Source: Buxus sempervirens (lineage: Eukaryota > Streptophyta > Magnoliopsida > Buxales > Buxaceae). From it: 64,000 nt of DNA. A program made the position numbers and the translations under genes. The stretch covers positions 19,308,366 to 19,372,365 of the forward strand of contig OX387185.1 of NCBI GenBank assembly GCA_947561395.2. Reading direction: 5' to 3'. The notes under the pieces were generated by a model that saw only the letters and a list, made by a program, of their open reading frames with translations, was not told the DNA's origin and did no database searches. Positions within the stretch are counted from its first letter, which is position 1. Each line of letters starts with the position of its first letter. Shown here one piece after another: positions 54,585-64,000 of this stretch.

Positions 54585-55509
54585 AGATTTATGCAAACAA
54601 CATCCATGTACCACCAAATGCGCTGTACTCCATGACATCACCTTGGCCGTTCGCCATTTGGGGAATCGACATGATAGGCCAGGTTCATCCAACGGCTTCG
54701 AATGGGCATCAGTTCATCTTAGTGGCAATTGACTATTTTACCAAGTGGGTAGAGGCCATGTCATTCGTCAATGTAAAGAATCTCATGTGCTCAAGTTTAT
54801 CAGAAACAATATAGTCTGTCGCTACGGAGTTCCAGAAGCGATCATCACTGATAATGCAAAGAATCTAAATAATAAGGACATGGAAAAGATGTGTGAAGAT
54901 CTGAAGATCAGACATCTAAACTCCATGGCATACCGGCCCAAGATGAATGGGGCAGTAGAGGCTGCCAACAAGAATCTGAAGAAGATACTTGAGAAAATGG
55001 TAGTCACTTACAGAGACTGGCATGAGAAGCTGCCCTATGCACTGCACGCCTATCGGACGTCAATTAGGACATCGACCGGGGCAACCCCTTTCTCCCTGGT
55101 ATATGGAATGGAAGCAGTCCTCCCCGTGGAAGCACAGATTCCATCGCTCAGAATTCTGAAGGAAGCTGAAATCAGTGACGTCGAATGGGAAGAATCCAGA
55201 TTTGACCAGTTGCAGTTATTGGATGGAAAGAGGATTAAGGCTTTGTGCCATGGCCAGCTCTATCAACAGAGAGTGGCACGAGCCTACAACAAGAAAGTGA
55301 AGCCACAACAATTCAAGGTGGGAGACCTGGTACTAAAGAGAATCTTTCCTCATCAAGAGGACAACAGAGGGAAATTCAAGCCAAACTACGAAGGGCCATT
55401 CGTAGTCCACAAGGTTCTGTCTAGAGAAGCACTCATCCTACAAGAAATGGACGGGGCAATTTTTCCTGAGCCGATAAATGCGGACGCCGTCAAACTGTAC
55501 TATGCCTAA
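54585..55509 (+). pseudogene. Integrase catalytic and C-terminal part of the Tat element
   Basis: It continues the integrase cut at 44305. It reads QIYANNIHVPP, then the core with Asp in WGIDMIG (near 54665), Asp in ITDNAKN (near 54850) and Glu in NGAVEAANK (near 54958). The frame shifts by one base around 54770-54800, after which it is open to the stop at 55507. The C-terminus (FKVGDLVLKRIFP; KPNYEGPFVV) is of the ordinary type with no chromodomain, as in Tat. Both breaks mean integrase cannot be produced. Confidence 0.9.
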
Positions 55510-57676
55510 GATCATTCTGATTGGGAAATGAAGAGAGGCCATCCTTGACTCTCCTTTAGACTATAAATCCTTCCAAATACCTTGAATTCTCCCCTAGTTA
55601 AACAATTTTGAGCCTTAAAATTCTTTCAACCCATTGCAAGCGTTCTACACATCAAACAGGGCATTCCTGGCAAAGCAAAAAGAAACAGGGCATTCTTGCC
55701 CAGAAAAAAAAACCTCAAAAAGAAGAGAAAATGCAATAGAAAAATAAAGAAAAAAGAAGATAAAGAAAAAATGGGGAAATGTTTACCCAACAAAAATAGG
55801 GATACAAATAAGCCAGGATGTAAGTCCCACCAACAATAAAAGTAGCACACTTTGCAAACCCAAATAATTAAGCTTTTTCGAGCCATCTATCCTTTCTTTC
55901 ATAAACAAGACCCAGCCTACGATCGTCCTATCTTTAAGACCTCTCGGATCCCGAAAGGAATGATCAGGGCAAACAGTTAAGTCAGCATTCGTCAGCAATG
56001 ACGGAATTCAGAGTTTCCAAGAAAGGCTGGACACAACGAAAACCCGAAAAAAGGGCGTTGTGTGGTTAGTCAAAAAAAAAAAAAGAGAAGAACTGGTCAC
56101 ATCTGGTTTGAGCAAAGCAAGAAATAGAGGAGAGCAGTGACAGTGGCAGACATTAAACTAAGAAAATTGCACAGGTCTGAGAGGTTCAGATTGGTAGGTT
56201 GTGCCTGAGTTAAAGACTTCACAGTGGCCTGTGATGACAATGCTACTGAAAATACCAAGCACTCCAAGTCCTGTCTGACCTTGGAAAATTTCTTTGATAT
56301 TGCAAACACAGGCACACACTGACACACCTGTTTTCTCTATAATTGTTCTGCTTAACCGTTTGAGGCTCCACATTGAGCTACTAACCTAAGTTGATAGTCT
56401 CTTAACCTTAGCAGAGGCCGCTTCTAGCTGCAATGGGCAAAAGGCTCAAAGTAGGAAAAAAATAAGAATGCTTTGAATTTATCCCCAGCTAGTCCAAGAC
56501 TGACCTTTTGTTCCTTTCCTGCCTTCATAGGTACACCAAAAGTGGGATGACGGACGTCTCCTCCAAAATCCCCAGTGGAGTTCCTTCAGTAAACGGAGAA
56601 TAATACCCTCCAAAATCCCCAGTGGAAGGCCTTCAGCAAACAAGGAACAACACCCTTACATCCCCAGTAGAGTCCTCTCAAGCAATAAGAAAGTGATAAC
56701 TGATGATGTAAACTTCTCAAGCCTCGCCCAGTCTGAAGAGGCCGGCTTTGCGAAGAAGAGCGGAAAGAGGACAAAACAAGCTCGCATCAATCCCTGGCGG
56801 AGTCTCTCACATTCAACAAGAGTACAGACGAACATGAAGAGTTCGCACCCAAGCGAAAAAGGAAAATGACAGTGCGAGGAACCCCATTTATCCCCAGCGG
56901 AGCACCACTTCCAAGGGAATTCCCACGCTTGCCAGAAAGGCCCGACCTGAGAGAATGGGCAATGAGGAAGGGATCCTGACTAATCCCTAGTAGGAGACCT
57001 CGGCCTCGTAAAGCTAACCAGAAGGCGCACTGCAGAAGAAAGAAGCAGCAAGGCATGAAGCAGGATAAGCAAAGATAAATACCCCATCAGGCAAGATGCC
57101 CCTTTTGTAATTTTTGATTTCACACTTTTGTAAATAGAGTAGAGCAGGTGTGTGAGCTCCCTTGAGGCACTGGACAACGCTGGAAGCACCTCCTCACCGA
57201 CAGCAGCTCCTCCTCCACTCTTCCTTCCTCCTTTCTCCATTCGGTCCACATCCTAACCCAACCCTTGGCCATCCAATTCCGAAAAAAAAGAAAAAAAAAG
57301 ACACTTAAAAGCTTCAAGTAAAAGACACAAAATGGATCAAAAGTCTGAAGACACCTAAAAGCTTTAATGGAACAAACGAGAAGGAAAAGAATATCGTCAA
57401 ATGTCTGGCATCAACGCCGAAGCAGGTTGGCGAGCTCAAGTTCAATCTAATCTCTCTCAAACTTAAATCTAATGCTGAAGAGTTGCCCTACAAAAACCCG
57501 AAGAGCAAAGGGTAAGGAAACTCTGAAGCCAGGAAGTGATGCCACATGATTTGGCCGCTTCCCTCTCAAAGTGAAAACTTCAAAGGACTAAGCTCGTCGA
57601 CCATATCGACAGAAATGCCAAACGCAAAAACGAGATTCTTTTTCTCTTTGCCGTTCATCCGCAAGGTGACTCCGGC
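55510..57676 (+). other. 3' non-coding region of the Tat element
   Basis: About 2.2 kb between pol and the 3' LTR, with A-rich runs (55700-55770, 56078-56092) and the TCCCCAGYGGAG repeats described separately. Long 3' regions are normal in Tat elements. I see no gene. Confidence 0.65.
56569..56997 (+). repeat. Six copies of TCCCCAGYGGAG
   Basis: They lie at 56569, 56616, 56661, 56791, 56891 and 56984; the first three are in roughly 46-bp tandem units (CCAAAATCCCCAGTGGA...CTTCAG). The best copy, TCCCCAGCGGAG at 56891, is the reverse complement of CTCCGCTGGGGA, which is part of the primer binding site typical of Tat elements (after TGGCGA). See findings. Confidence 0.7.
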
Positions 57677-57689
57677 AAAGAGGGGCAGC
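57677..57689 (+). other. Polypurine tract of the Tat element
   Basis: AAAGAGGGGCAGC directly precedes the 3' LTR start at 57690. Confidence 0.75.
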
Positions 57690-59336
57690 TGTAAGCACCT
57701 CATTTTTACGCTCCCAAAAGAGCCAGGAATGCAAACCTTGGACAGAAAGTCAAACCTGAGGAGTCAACATTTGACCTTTTGATCAAGTAATAATTGGCCA
57801 CCTTGCTTTATCTCAATGGATAGAGGATCCCAACGCGGTTCCAACGCAACCGAGTTTGCTGGAATCGGAGTCCGGATGAAGGTTCGGTGGGCCAGTCAAA
57901 CTTAAAGGAGAGCCGAAAGTTGACTTTTCCTCGAACCCCGTGCCAAGTGCTTAGCCCTATGTCATTGAGTAGAGGGCTCTGATACGAGTCTAACGCAATT
58001 GAGTTTGCTCAAATCGGAGTTCGGATAAAAGAGATATGATCTGTCGAAGTTTCCGAGCAGCAAAGCCAGAAACTGCACACGTGGCGCAGCTACTGCACAC
58101 GTGGCAGCCAACGCAGCAAAATATCTCAGGGACTAAATCTTAAATATCCAAAATTCACAGGGACCAATCCGTAGATATCCAAAAGTGTCAAATCGGTCGA
58201 ATCGGTCGAATCAGTCAAGTCGAGGGGCAAATCCGTAATTCTTTGATTTGTATCCGGTCACATATACCGAATACACATAGGTTTGTGTATATCCGGACTC
58301 CAAGGCTGGATACAAGAAGATTTTCGTGCGAGATTCGCGCCGATCGCCCGACAAATTTGCGGCGGCATTTAATTTTCAAATGATTATGTTTTGTATCCGG
58401 CATTGAAGACCGGATACAAAGGAGTGCCTGTGTATCCGGCCATGAAGGCCGGATAAGGGGAGACCTTAGTGTATCCAGCCTGAGTTGCCGGATACATTAA
58501 GTTGTCTATAAATAGCAAACAGCAGCTCATTTTTCGGGGTTGGCTTCCTTTCCGATTTTTTCCACTTCCTCCTCCCACCTGCTACCCTCCGAAACCCACT
58601 TCTTTCAGCCCCTTTCGCCCCCCTCCTCACCACCATACACCCCCCCCCCCAAGGCACTAGTTCCTCCTCCTCCTTCACTTGAACCCAGAAACAAGAAGGA
58701 GGCCTGCTGCTGTTGCTGCCAAAAGGAGGAGCTCCAGCCTTGTTCTTGCTGCAAGGAGGAGGTTCCACCCCATACCAGAGGCCAAGAGCTACCAGGTAAT
58801 GCTCCTCACTATGTCTTACTGCGCATATGTTAAAATAGGAATTTTATAAGAATGTTTCCCAATTTTGTCTTCGCCTCTTGCATGAGTTCACGTCTACGTT
58901 GGTTCAGGCATGCACTTACATCCCTTTGCATGGCACGAGGCCCTCCAAAAATAAAAGATCATGTAGGCTTTCTTCAGTAGGCACGAAGGCCTACTTTTTA
59001 TGTATTCTGCTGCACCATGTAGCTGCGGCTCTTGGTCTTATTTCAAGCTCCCTTGCAGTAGGAGCATGCTCCTCACGTTTATCTCATGTACCCCCCATGT
59101 AACCCCCCTTCTCCACCCTTCTTTAGGCCTTCCTAGGGCTGTGAGGATGAGTTGCGTGAGTTAGGACGATTGAAGGATGCCAAACGAAGCATGCTAGCTT
59201 CCCTTTGTTATTGCTTTATGTTTATATGTCCCATGCATGCTCATTTTGAAAGACAATGCCCTGTTATGGATTTGTTATGAGTCTTTTTTTGTTGTTGTGA
59301 TAACATGCCGGCCAACCACCTACTGCCATGATCCCT
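57690..59336 (+). repeat. 3' LTR of the Tat element (first half)
   Basis: It matches 26183-27823 over its length and is cut in the CATGATCCC stretch at 59336 by a copia LTR. The differences from the 5' LTR are about 3 percent by eye and mostly transitions; a C run near 58625 is longer. The palindromes and the TATA box are kept, with point changes in several arms. The second half should lie outside the window. Confidence 0.9.
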
Positions 59337-60479
59337 TGTAAGTGTGAAAACTCACACTCCTTATATGGCAAATGTTTGACAAAGTATATCTTCTAATAAT
59401 CTTCAAGATGTGCAGAATCAAAATGTAAGTTCTGTGAATTTAGTAAAGAGGAAGGTGATGCTGCCACACAGCCACCACTTCGCTGGTAGCTCAAGGAAAT
59501 GTAAGGTTTTCTAAATAAAGAATATTTCGTAAAGGCACTTGCGAGGAACAACGCCGCTACCACTCTGCTGGCAGCGCATAAGTGAAATAGCGCATTGAAA
59601 ATAAAGAGCGCGCACCTGCGTCGTAAGGCGACGCTGATACACCGCTGACAGCACATGAGTCATGCAGTGCTTTGAAAGTAAAGAACGCGCACCCGTGTCG
59701 TAAGCCGACGCCGACACGCCGCTGGTAGCGCAGAGCAAGATTGAAGAATCTAAAAATCAGTTGTGCACATGCCACGTTCCCTCCCGCTAGCAGCGCGGCC
59801 TTAACTGGGTCAATTTGGATTTGAGCGGGACTTGAGTTCGCTTCCAGCTGTCTACCCCGATCGCAAGGCGACGCCACCAGCGCTCGATGCGATCTGAGTT
59901 TTTCTTTTTTAAATAGACGAGCTGTATTTTTTAGAAAGGACTTTTTCTTTTGATTAATTCGATTTGGATCTTGAGGTGTTCGAGATTCAATCAATTCATC
60001 TTTAGAGAGTCGGTGATCAAGTGAGGGGGAGATCTAAGAGAGATCTCCAGGAATTGAAGTTTGAGGATTCTTCTTCATTTCAGAACTTCACATGATCGTA
60101 TGATCTCCTGGATTGGTGATCGAGCTTGATGGATGTATAGGTGGATTCCTATTGCATTGGATCATCTCAGTGGGCTCTGAGGTGATCGTTACGATCTGGA
60201 TTGATCGTGAATTGCAGCTTGTGGATTCAAGTTGTGTTACAGTTCGTGGATTCGAGCTGTGGATTGCTGTTGAATGAGTTCAATTGTAAAGGTTAAGTGT
60301 GTTTTCCTTTGTAATTACTTTTCATTTAATAGTGGAGATTCTAAGGGTTAGTCGCCTCATATAGACTCGAGGTTTTTCCTGGATCTGGATTCAGGTTTCC
60401 TTGTATAAATTATGTGTGTATGTTTCCATATTGTTAAGATCAAAATTGTTGTAGATCGAGGACCTGTAGAGTAGTCTCC
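59337..60479 (+). mobile_element. Copia LTR related to the SIRE-type element (partial)
   Basis: It begins TGTAAGTGTGAAAACTCACA and runs to GTAGTCTCC, where the other copies continue with TACTCTTTCA. It lacks about the last 12 bases because a minus-strand LTR starts at 60480. It differs clearly from the 44306 LTR: it has an extra duplicated GTCGTAAGGCGACGC block and only one copy of the 93-bp R/U5 unit. The TGGATT hairpins are present, for example ACGATC/GATCGT near 60192 and ATAGG/CCTAT near 60137. Confidence 0.85.
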
Positions 60480-63400
60480 TGTAACGCCCCGGATCCAAGT
60501 TACGTAGGTAAAACCGTAACTTATCTCCGAAGGTTATTATATAACCCAGGATAGCAAATCAGAGTGAAGGAAAAACATGAGTTAAACAATAAGTATAAAA
60601 TCAGAGTGCACTATAACCCAAGCTTCCATATAAAATAGCATAATCGAGGCTAACTCACATTAACCAAGCCTATACCCGCTGATGCTGTCCTTACCAGAGT
60701 CTGAAAACAAAACAAAACGGAAAAGAATGAGATACGAATATCCCAGTAAGCAGCACATGCATGCTCAAATACAATTTGACAATTCTAAAATATGATACAG
60801 TTTTAAGTCAAGCAACCGTAGTGATAACAAATCAGTTATGAATAATCCGAGTAATCCAACGGTAACCATCGATCAGTACAAGATAACAGGAATAATCCAA
60901 CATAAGCAACAATCTATAACATCAAATCAGTAGTTCATAAGTCACAGCAGGACTCATGAAATAAGACTGCCTTTAACTAGAGTAATGCCAATGTCCACTA
61001 TGCCACCTCCCGGCTTAGGTGCGATATGCCAAGTACATGATCATCGTCTTATTGCGGGAGAACCCACCCAGTACAGTGATGGGTTGGCATGTACTAATCC
61101 AGTCACAGTCCGAGTACACGATAAAATGAGGGATAGCCGCAGCCAGCCGAGTACACGATCAGGCCTCACTGAGTACACAGTGGAAACGCGTGCGTGAACA
61201 AAGTATTACAACTAGCAAAGAACAATCCTTTTCACTAACTAGCTCCTAACATGGATCCATATCGAGCTATGCCCACTAGACTCTAAAACCAAAACCAACA
61301 CAGAAATCCAGTAAGCACAACTCATCTCAATCTCAATCATATCATCCCGAGCTATACGGGGCATCTCCGAGATACACGGAAATAAGAACATCCCGAGATA
61401 CACGGGGCATCTCCGAGATACACGGAGGAATCTCAAACCGTCTCTCCAAGTACATGAAAGAAAACCAAATCCAAACTAGAAAACCAAACATTCATAATCA
61501 ATTTAAAATCCTCTTTTCGTAGAATCCGCATAAACCGGTTCGATGTAAAGATTCCATAACCATGGCAATCCCATCTAATTCGCGATGCAAATTTAGTGAT
61601 AATAATAAAGGTTCAATCGTATTTGCAAAGTCAGAACTTTAGTCCGAATAATCATTTTAAAACAAAATAATTTGTTAAAAATCTATTTTCCATAATTTTG
61701 CATACAAGTCCCTTTTATAGTTCAAAGTTTACTAAAACTGTCTATCTCGGCTAAACTGGCAACTTCGAGTGCAAAATTTCATATTTAAAACTTATTATCC
61801 AATTTAAATGTGTTTACTCAATTAAAAACCCAAGCTGAAGATTTTTACTATGAACAGGACCTTAGTTCACTTATTTAATAATAGGCTATTGATACCTTCT
61901 ATTAAAACTTTCTAATTCAATTATATAAGACCCACAGCTTTCTACCTTTTTATTTAGTTTAAACTCTGTAATTATTCTCTAGTATATTCCCAAGTAACCC
62001 CAGATTTGATCTAAACCTAAAAGAGACCTTCATATACTCTTTACTTTGAAACTCCAATGCTCCTAACTCACCCATACCGCATCTAACATATTCACTATGC
62101 TCATTTGGTTAAAACTCTTTATTTATACACTTGTTTCAGCAACCCAAGATTTACACAAATCCCACTTAATCATCCCTAGATAATCCTTAAAGTAGATCCC
62201 CAATTAAGTTCGACAATTTAAAATGTGAATGTACTGGAAATTATTTTAACAATTGCAGATTTCTGATTTCCTTATTTGATACCTTAAATAGATTTCCATT
62301 TCAGCTCCTCCTGTTTATCCCAAGTATATCAGTTTACTCCTAATTATGCCTTCTCATTTAGTCCCTAATTAAGTTCAACTGCACACTAACCTCTTGCTGA
62401 AAGTCCCTATATACTATGCTTGCATAGACTACACAGTCTCTACCTAAACCAGATTCCCCATCTCATGAATTAAAACTCAGGTCTGATCCCTATTTATGGT
62501 CTTTGTTTCCATTAAAAATCCTTTCATTTAACTACTAATCAAACCCCTAAATAATCCCCAAAGTGAGTTTTAACAGCACTTAAAATAAATGAAATAAACT
62601 GGAATTGAGCTGGACAAAATTCAGATCTCAACAAAACACTCAACTTAATACTAATACTATTTTTAGATTTCAAAACTTAATGTCTTAATATAACCCCAGT
62701 TTCCAGCACCTGTATTTTACATGAAATACTTCAATTACACCTATCTAAATTCCCTAAGAGAATTCCCTAATTGTCATTTTATAACTACCACAAGATCTAA
62801 ATAAAGAAAACTAGAAAAGAGAGCTGGGCGCCAACTACCAGATTTGCTGGTCTCAACAGAAATTCCATTTCATTCTCCTATAATTTTTCTTGTGTGAAAT
62901 CTCCAGCTCCTAACCTCCTTAACTTAATATTGACACTTAGAGTAAACTCATAAAGAAAGCTTTTGCCATTTAGTCAACAAAAACTGCTTGATAAGTCTTC
63001 CATCACTTTTAAACAGTCAAAATTTCCTGCTGGAGCTACAGCCGCACTTGGCTGATATGGAAAAGATTAGGCACTGACCTCTTATTCAATTATGCAACCA
63101 GCAGGTTTTCCTAGAACAGCCAATACGTTTGATCATTTTAGACTAGGACTGACCTAGTTTTTGAATTCCAAACTTCTTCCATCATAAACTTAACCTCCTA
63201 ACAAATGTTTTAGCATTAGTTCAAATTTAATTGGATCATTATAACTTAGTCAACTAGCTTAGCCGTCCATGTCATTTCTCTAACAAATTTAAGCAACATT
63301 GACCTTTGAATTCCATTTTTTTTTATCACCTACCGTTCAATCACAGCACTTTAATAACCTATAACTATTTTCCCCAAAGGAACCCCCAAACTAGAGTCTA

Positions 63401-64000
63401 GATTTGCTGAACAATTACTGAATAATAATCTGGCGCCTACCTCTTCAACACCTCTCAGCGCAAAAGCCAATTTCCAGATTCAATTACGACCAATGCAAAA
63501 ATCATTAGGACTGACCTAATGCTTTGCATTTGAACCACTTCCAGATAAATCTTAATAATCAGAACATACATTTAACATTCATTTGAAATTAATTGATCAA
63601 GAGACTATGCTGAATAAAACTAGACGTGAATGCCATTCCAAAACGGAGGATTTGGTTTCACTTCATTCATGAATTTCATGCTTCACTTTAAATCATCCAA
63701 AACAAGAATAGGAAATGCTACTTACCTCTAAGCAACGAATTCCAATTGCTGAATCTTCAATTGCACAAAGAAATTTCTGAAATCACACTCAAATTTCCAA
63801 CGAACTACCCTGCTTCTGCAGAATTTTAAATCCTGATCAGATCTATTCAGATCTGACTTTCTCCTTCAATTTGAAATAGAACTCCACGAATTTAATCTGA
63901 ATTCAGCTATTCTTACCTGATTTTTGAATCAACTTGGTTCAGATTTTGCAGGTCTTGGACGAATCAGGTGCAGCAATTGATCTTCAGACTCTCTCTTGAA
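60480..64000 (-). mobile_element. Chromovirus-type long LTR, minus strand (partial)
   Basis: It begins TGTAACGCCCCGGATCC, like the LTR at 23943, and in the sense direction would end GGGGCGTTACA. On the minus strand it has an acceptor-like TTTTGTTTTCAG near 60700, the hairpin at 60729-60744, a hairpin array at 61062-61426 and a donor-like GAG|GTAAGTAGCA at 63725. The donor-to-acceptor distance of about 3.0 kb makes this the longest LTR in the window. G/C motifs of GGCGCC type lie at 62825 and 63430. The remaining sequence is A/T-rich with no gene that I can support. Confidence 0.72.
61062..61426 (-). repeat. Hairpin array with AGATACA or AGTACA loops
   Basis: On the plus strand: CCCG-AGCTATA-CGGG (61346-61360), TCCG-AGATACA-CGGA (61366-61380), CCCG-AGATACA-CGGG (61392-61406), TCCG-AGATACA-CGGA (61412-61426), CACTG-AGTACA-CAGTG (61167-61182), and ACCCA/TGGGT around CCCAGTACAGTGA (61062-61084). 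Loops stay similar while arms change in pairs. Confidence 0.7.

Larger units (their letters stand above)
26183..59336 (+). mobile_element. Tat/Ogre-type Ty3-gypsy element with nested insertions
   Basis: It has LTRs at 26183-29258 and 57690-59336 (the latter interrupted and continuing outside), ORF1 before gag, gag-pol in one frame, a second RNase H after the usual one, and an integrase without chromodomain. The second RNase H and the upstream ORF are hallmarks of the Tat lineage including Ogre. Removing the solo LTR (32771-35699) and the copia (44306-54584) leaves about 20 kb up to the break, a normal size for Ogre-like elements. The shared parts of its two LTRs differ by roughly 3 percent by eye, mostly transitions, so insertion is fairly recent. 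The coding regions are disabled. Confidence 0.9.

Overview
The window is repeat-only plant (angiosperm) nuclear DNA. I can support no host gene, rRNA, tRNA or CRISPR array. Everything I can name is an LTR retrotransposon or a relic of one: Ty3/gypsy chromoviruses of Tekay/Del type (chromodomain after integrase, iMet primer site), a large Ty3/gypsy element of the Tat/Ogre type (extra ORF before gag, second RNase H after the reverse transcriptase), a Ty1/copia element of SIRE/Maximus type (two zinc knuckles in gag, extra ORF after pol), a short-LTR copia relic on the minus strand, and several isolated long LTRs. Dense nesting of this kind is typical of pericentromeric or otherwise heterochromatic DNA in a large plant genome. 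The species cannot be read from the sequence.

Left part, 1-16230: one Tat-type LTR (left end outside the window) is cut into four pieces by three later insertions, each with an exact 5-bp target duplication: Tekay element A (741-8928, TCACT), solo LTR B (10105-13006, CCCAC) and solo LTR C on the minus strand (13141-15958, TAGAC). After about 1.1 kb of unassigned DNA comes a nested chain: a minus-strand copia relic (17305) is entered by Tekay element D (18345), which is entered by a minus-strand Tat-type LTR (23826), then a minus-strand LTR (23943), then a plus-strand LTR (25054), then a large Tat element (26183). The right halves of all of these lie beyond the window.

Tat element, 26183-59336 and onward: 5' LTR, leader, upstream ORF1, a 143-bp tandem repeat broken by a solo LTR (32771-35694, TATAG duplication), a 12-unit hairpin array (36067-36720), then gag-protease-RT-RNase H-aRNase H-integrase. 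The coding frame from about 36892 to 44305 is unbroken by indels but carries ten stop codons. Integrase is split in its zinc-binding domain by a 10.3-kb SIRE-type copia element (44306-54579, GTGCC duplication). The Tat 3' LTR (57690) is itself cut at 59336 by a copia LTR, which is cut at 60479 by another long minus-strand LTR running to the end of the window.

The most interesting signal is not a gene. Several unrelated families here carry arrays of short hairpins whose stems differ from unit to unit but remain complementary while the loop or flanks stay fixed: the Tat leader (loops mostly TNCG), the copia R/U5 (loop TGGATT), LTR B and its relative (loop around CTGAGTAGG) and the last LTR (loop AGATACA). 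A separate hairpin, GAGATA-TTCG-TATCTC or a paired variant, lies just before a 3'-splice-site-like sequence in six chromovirus-type LTRs. All function is inference; the base pairing is visible directly.
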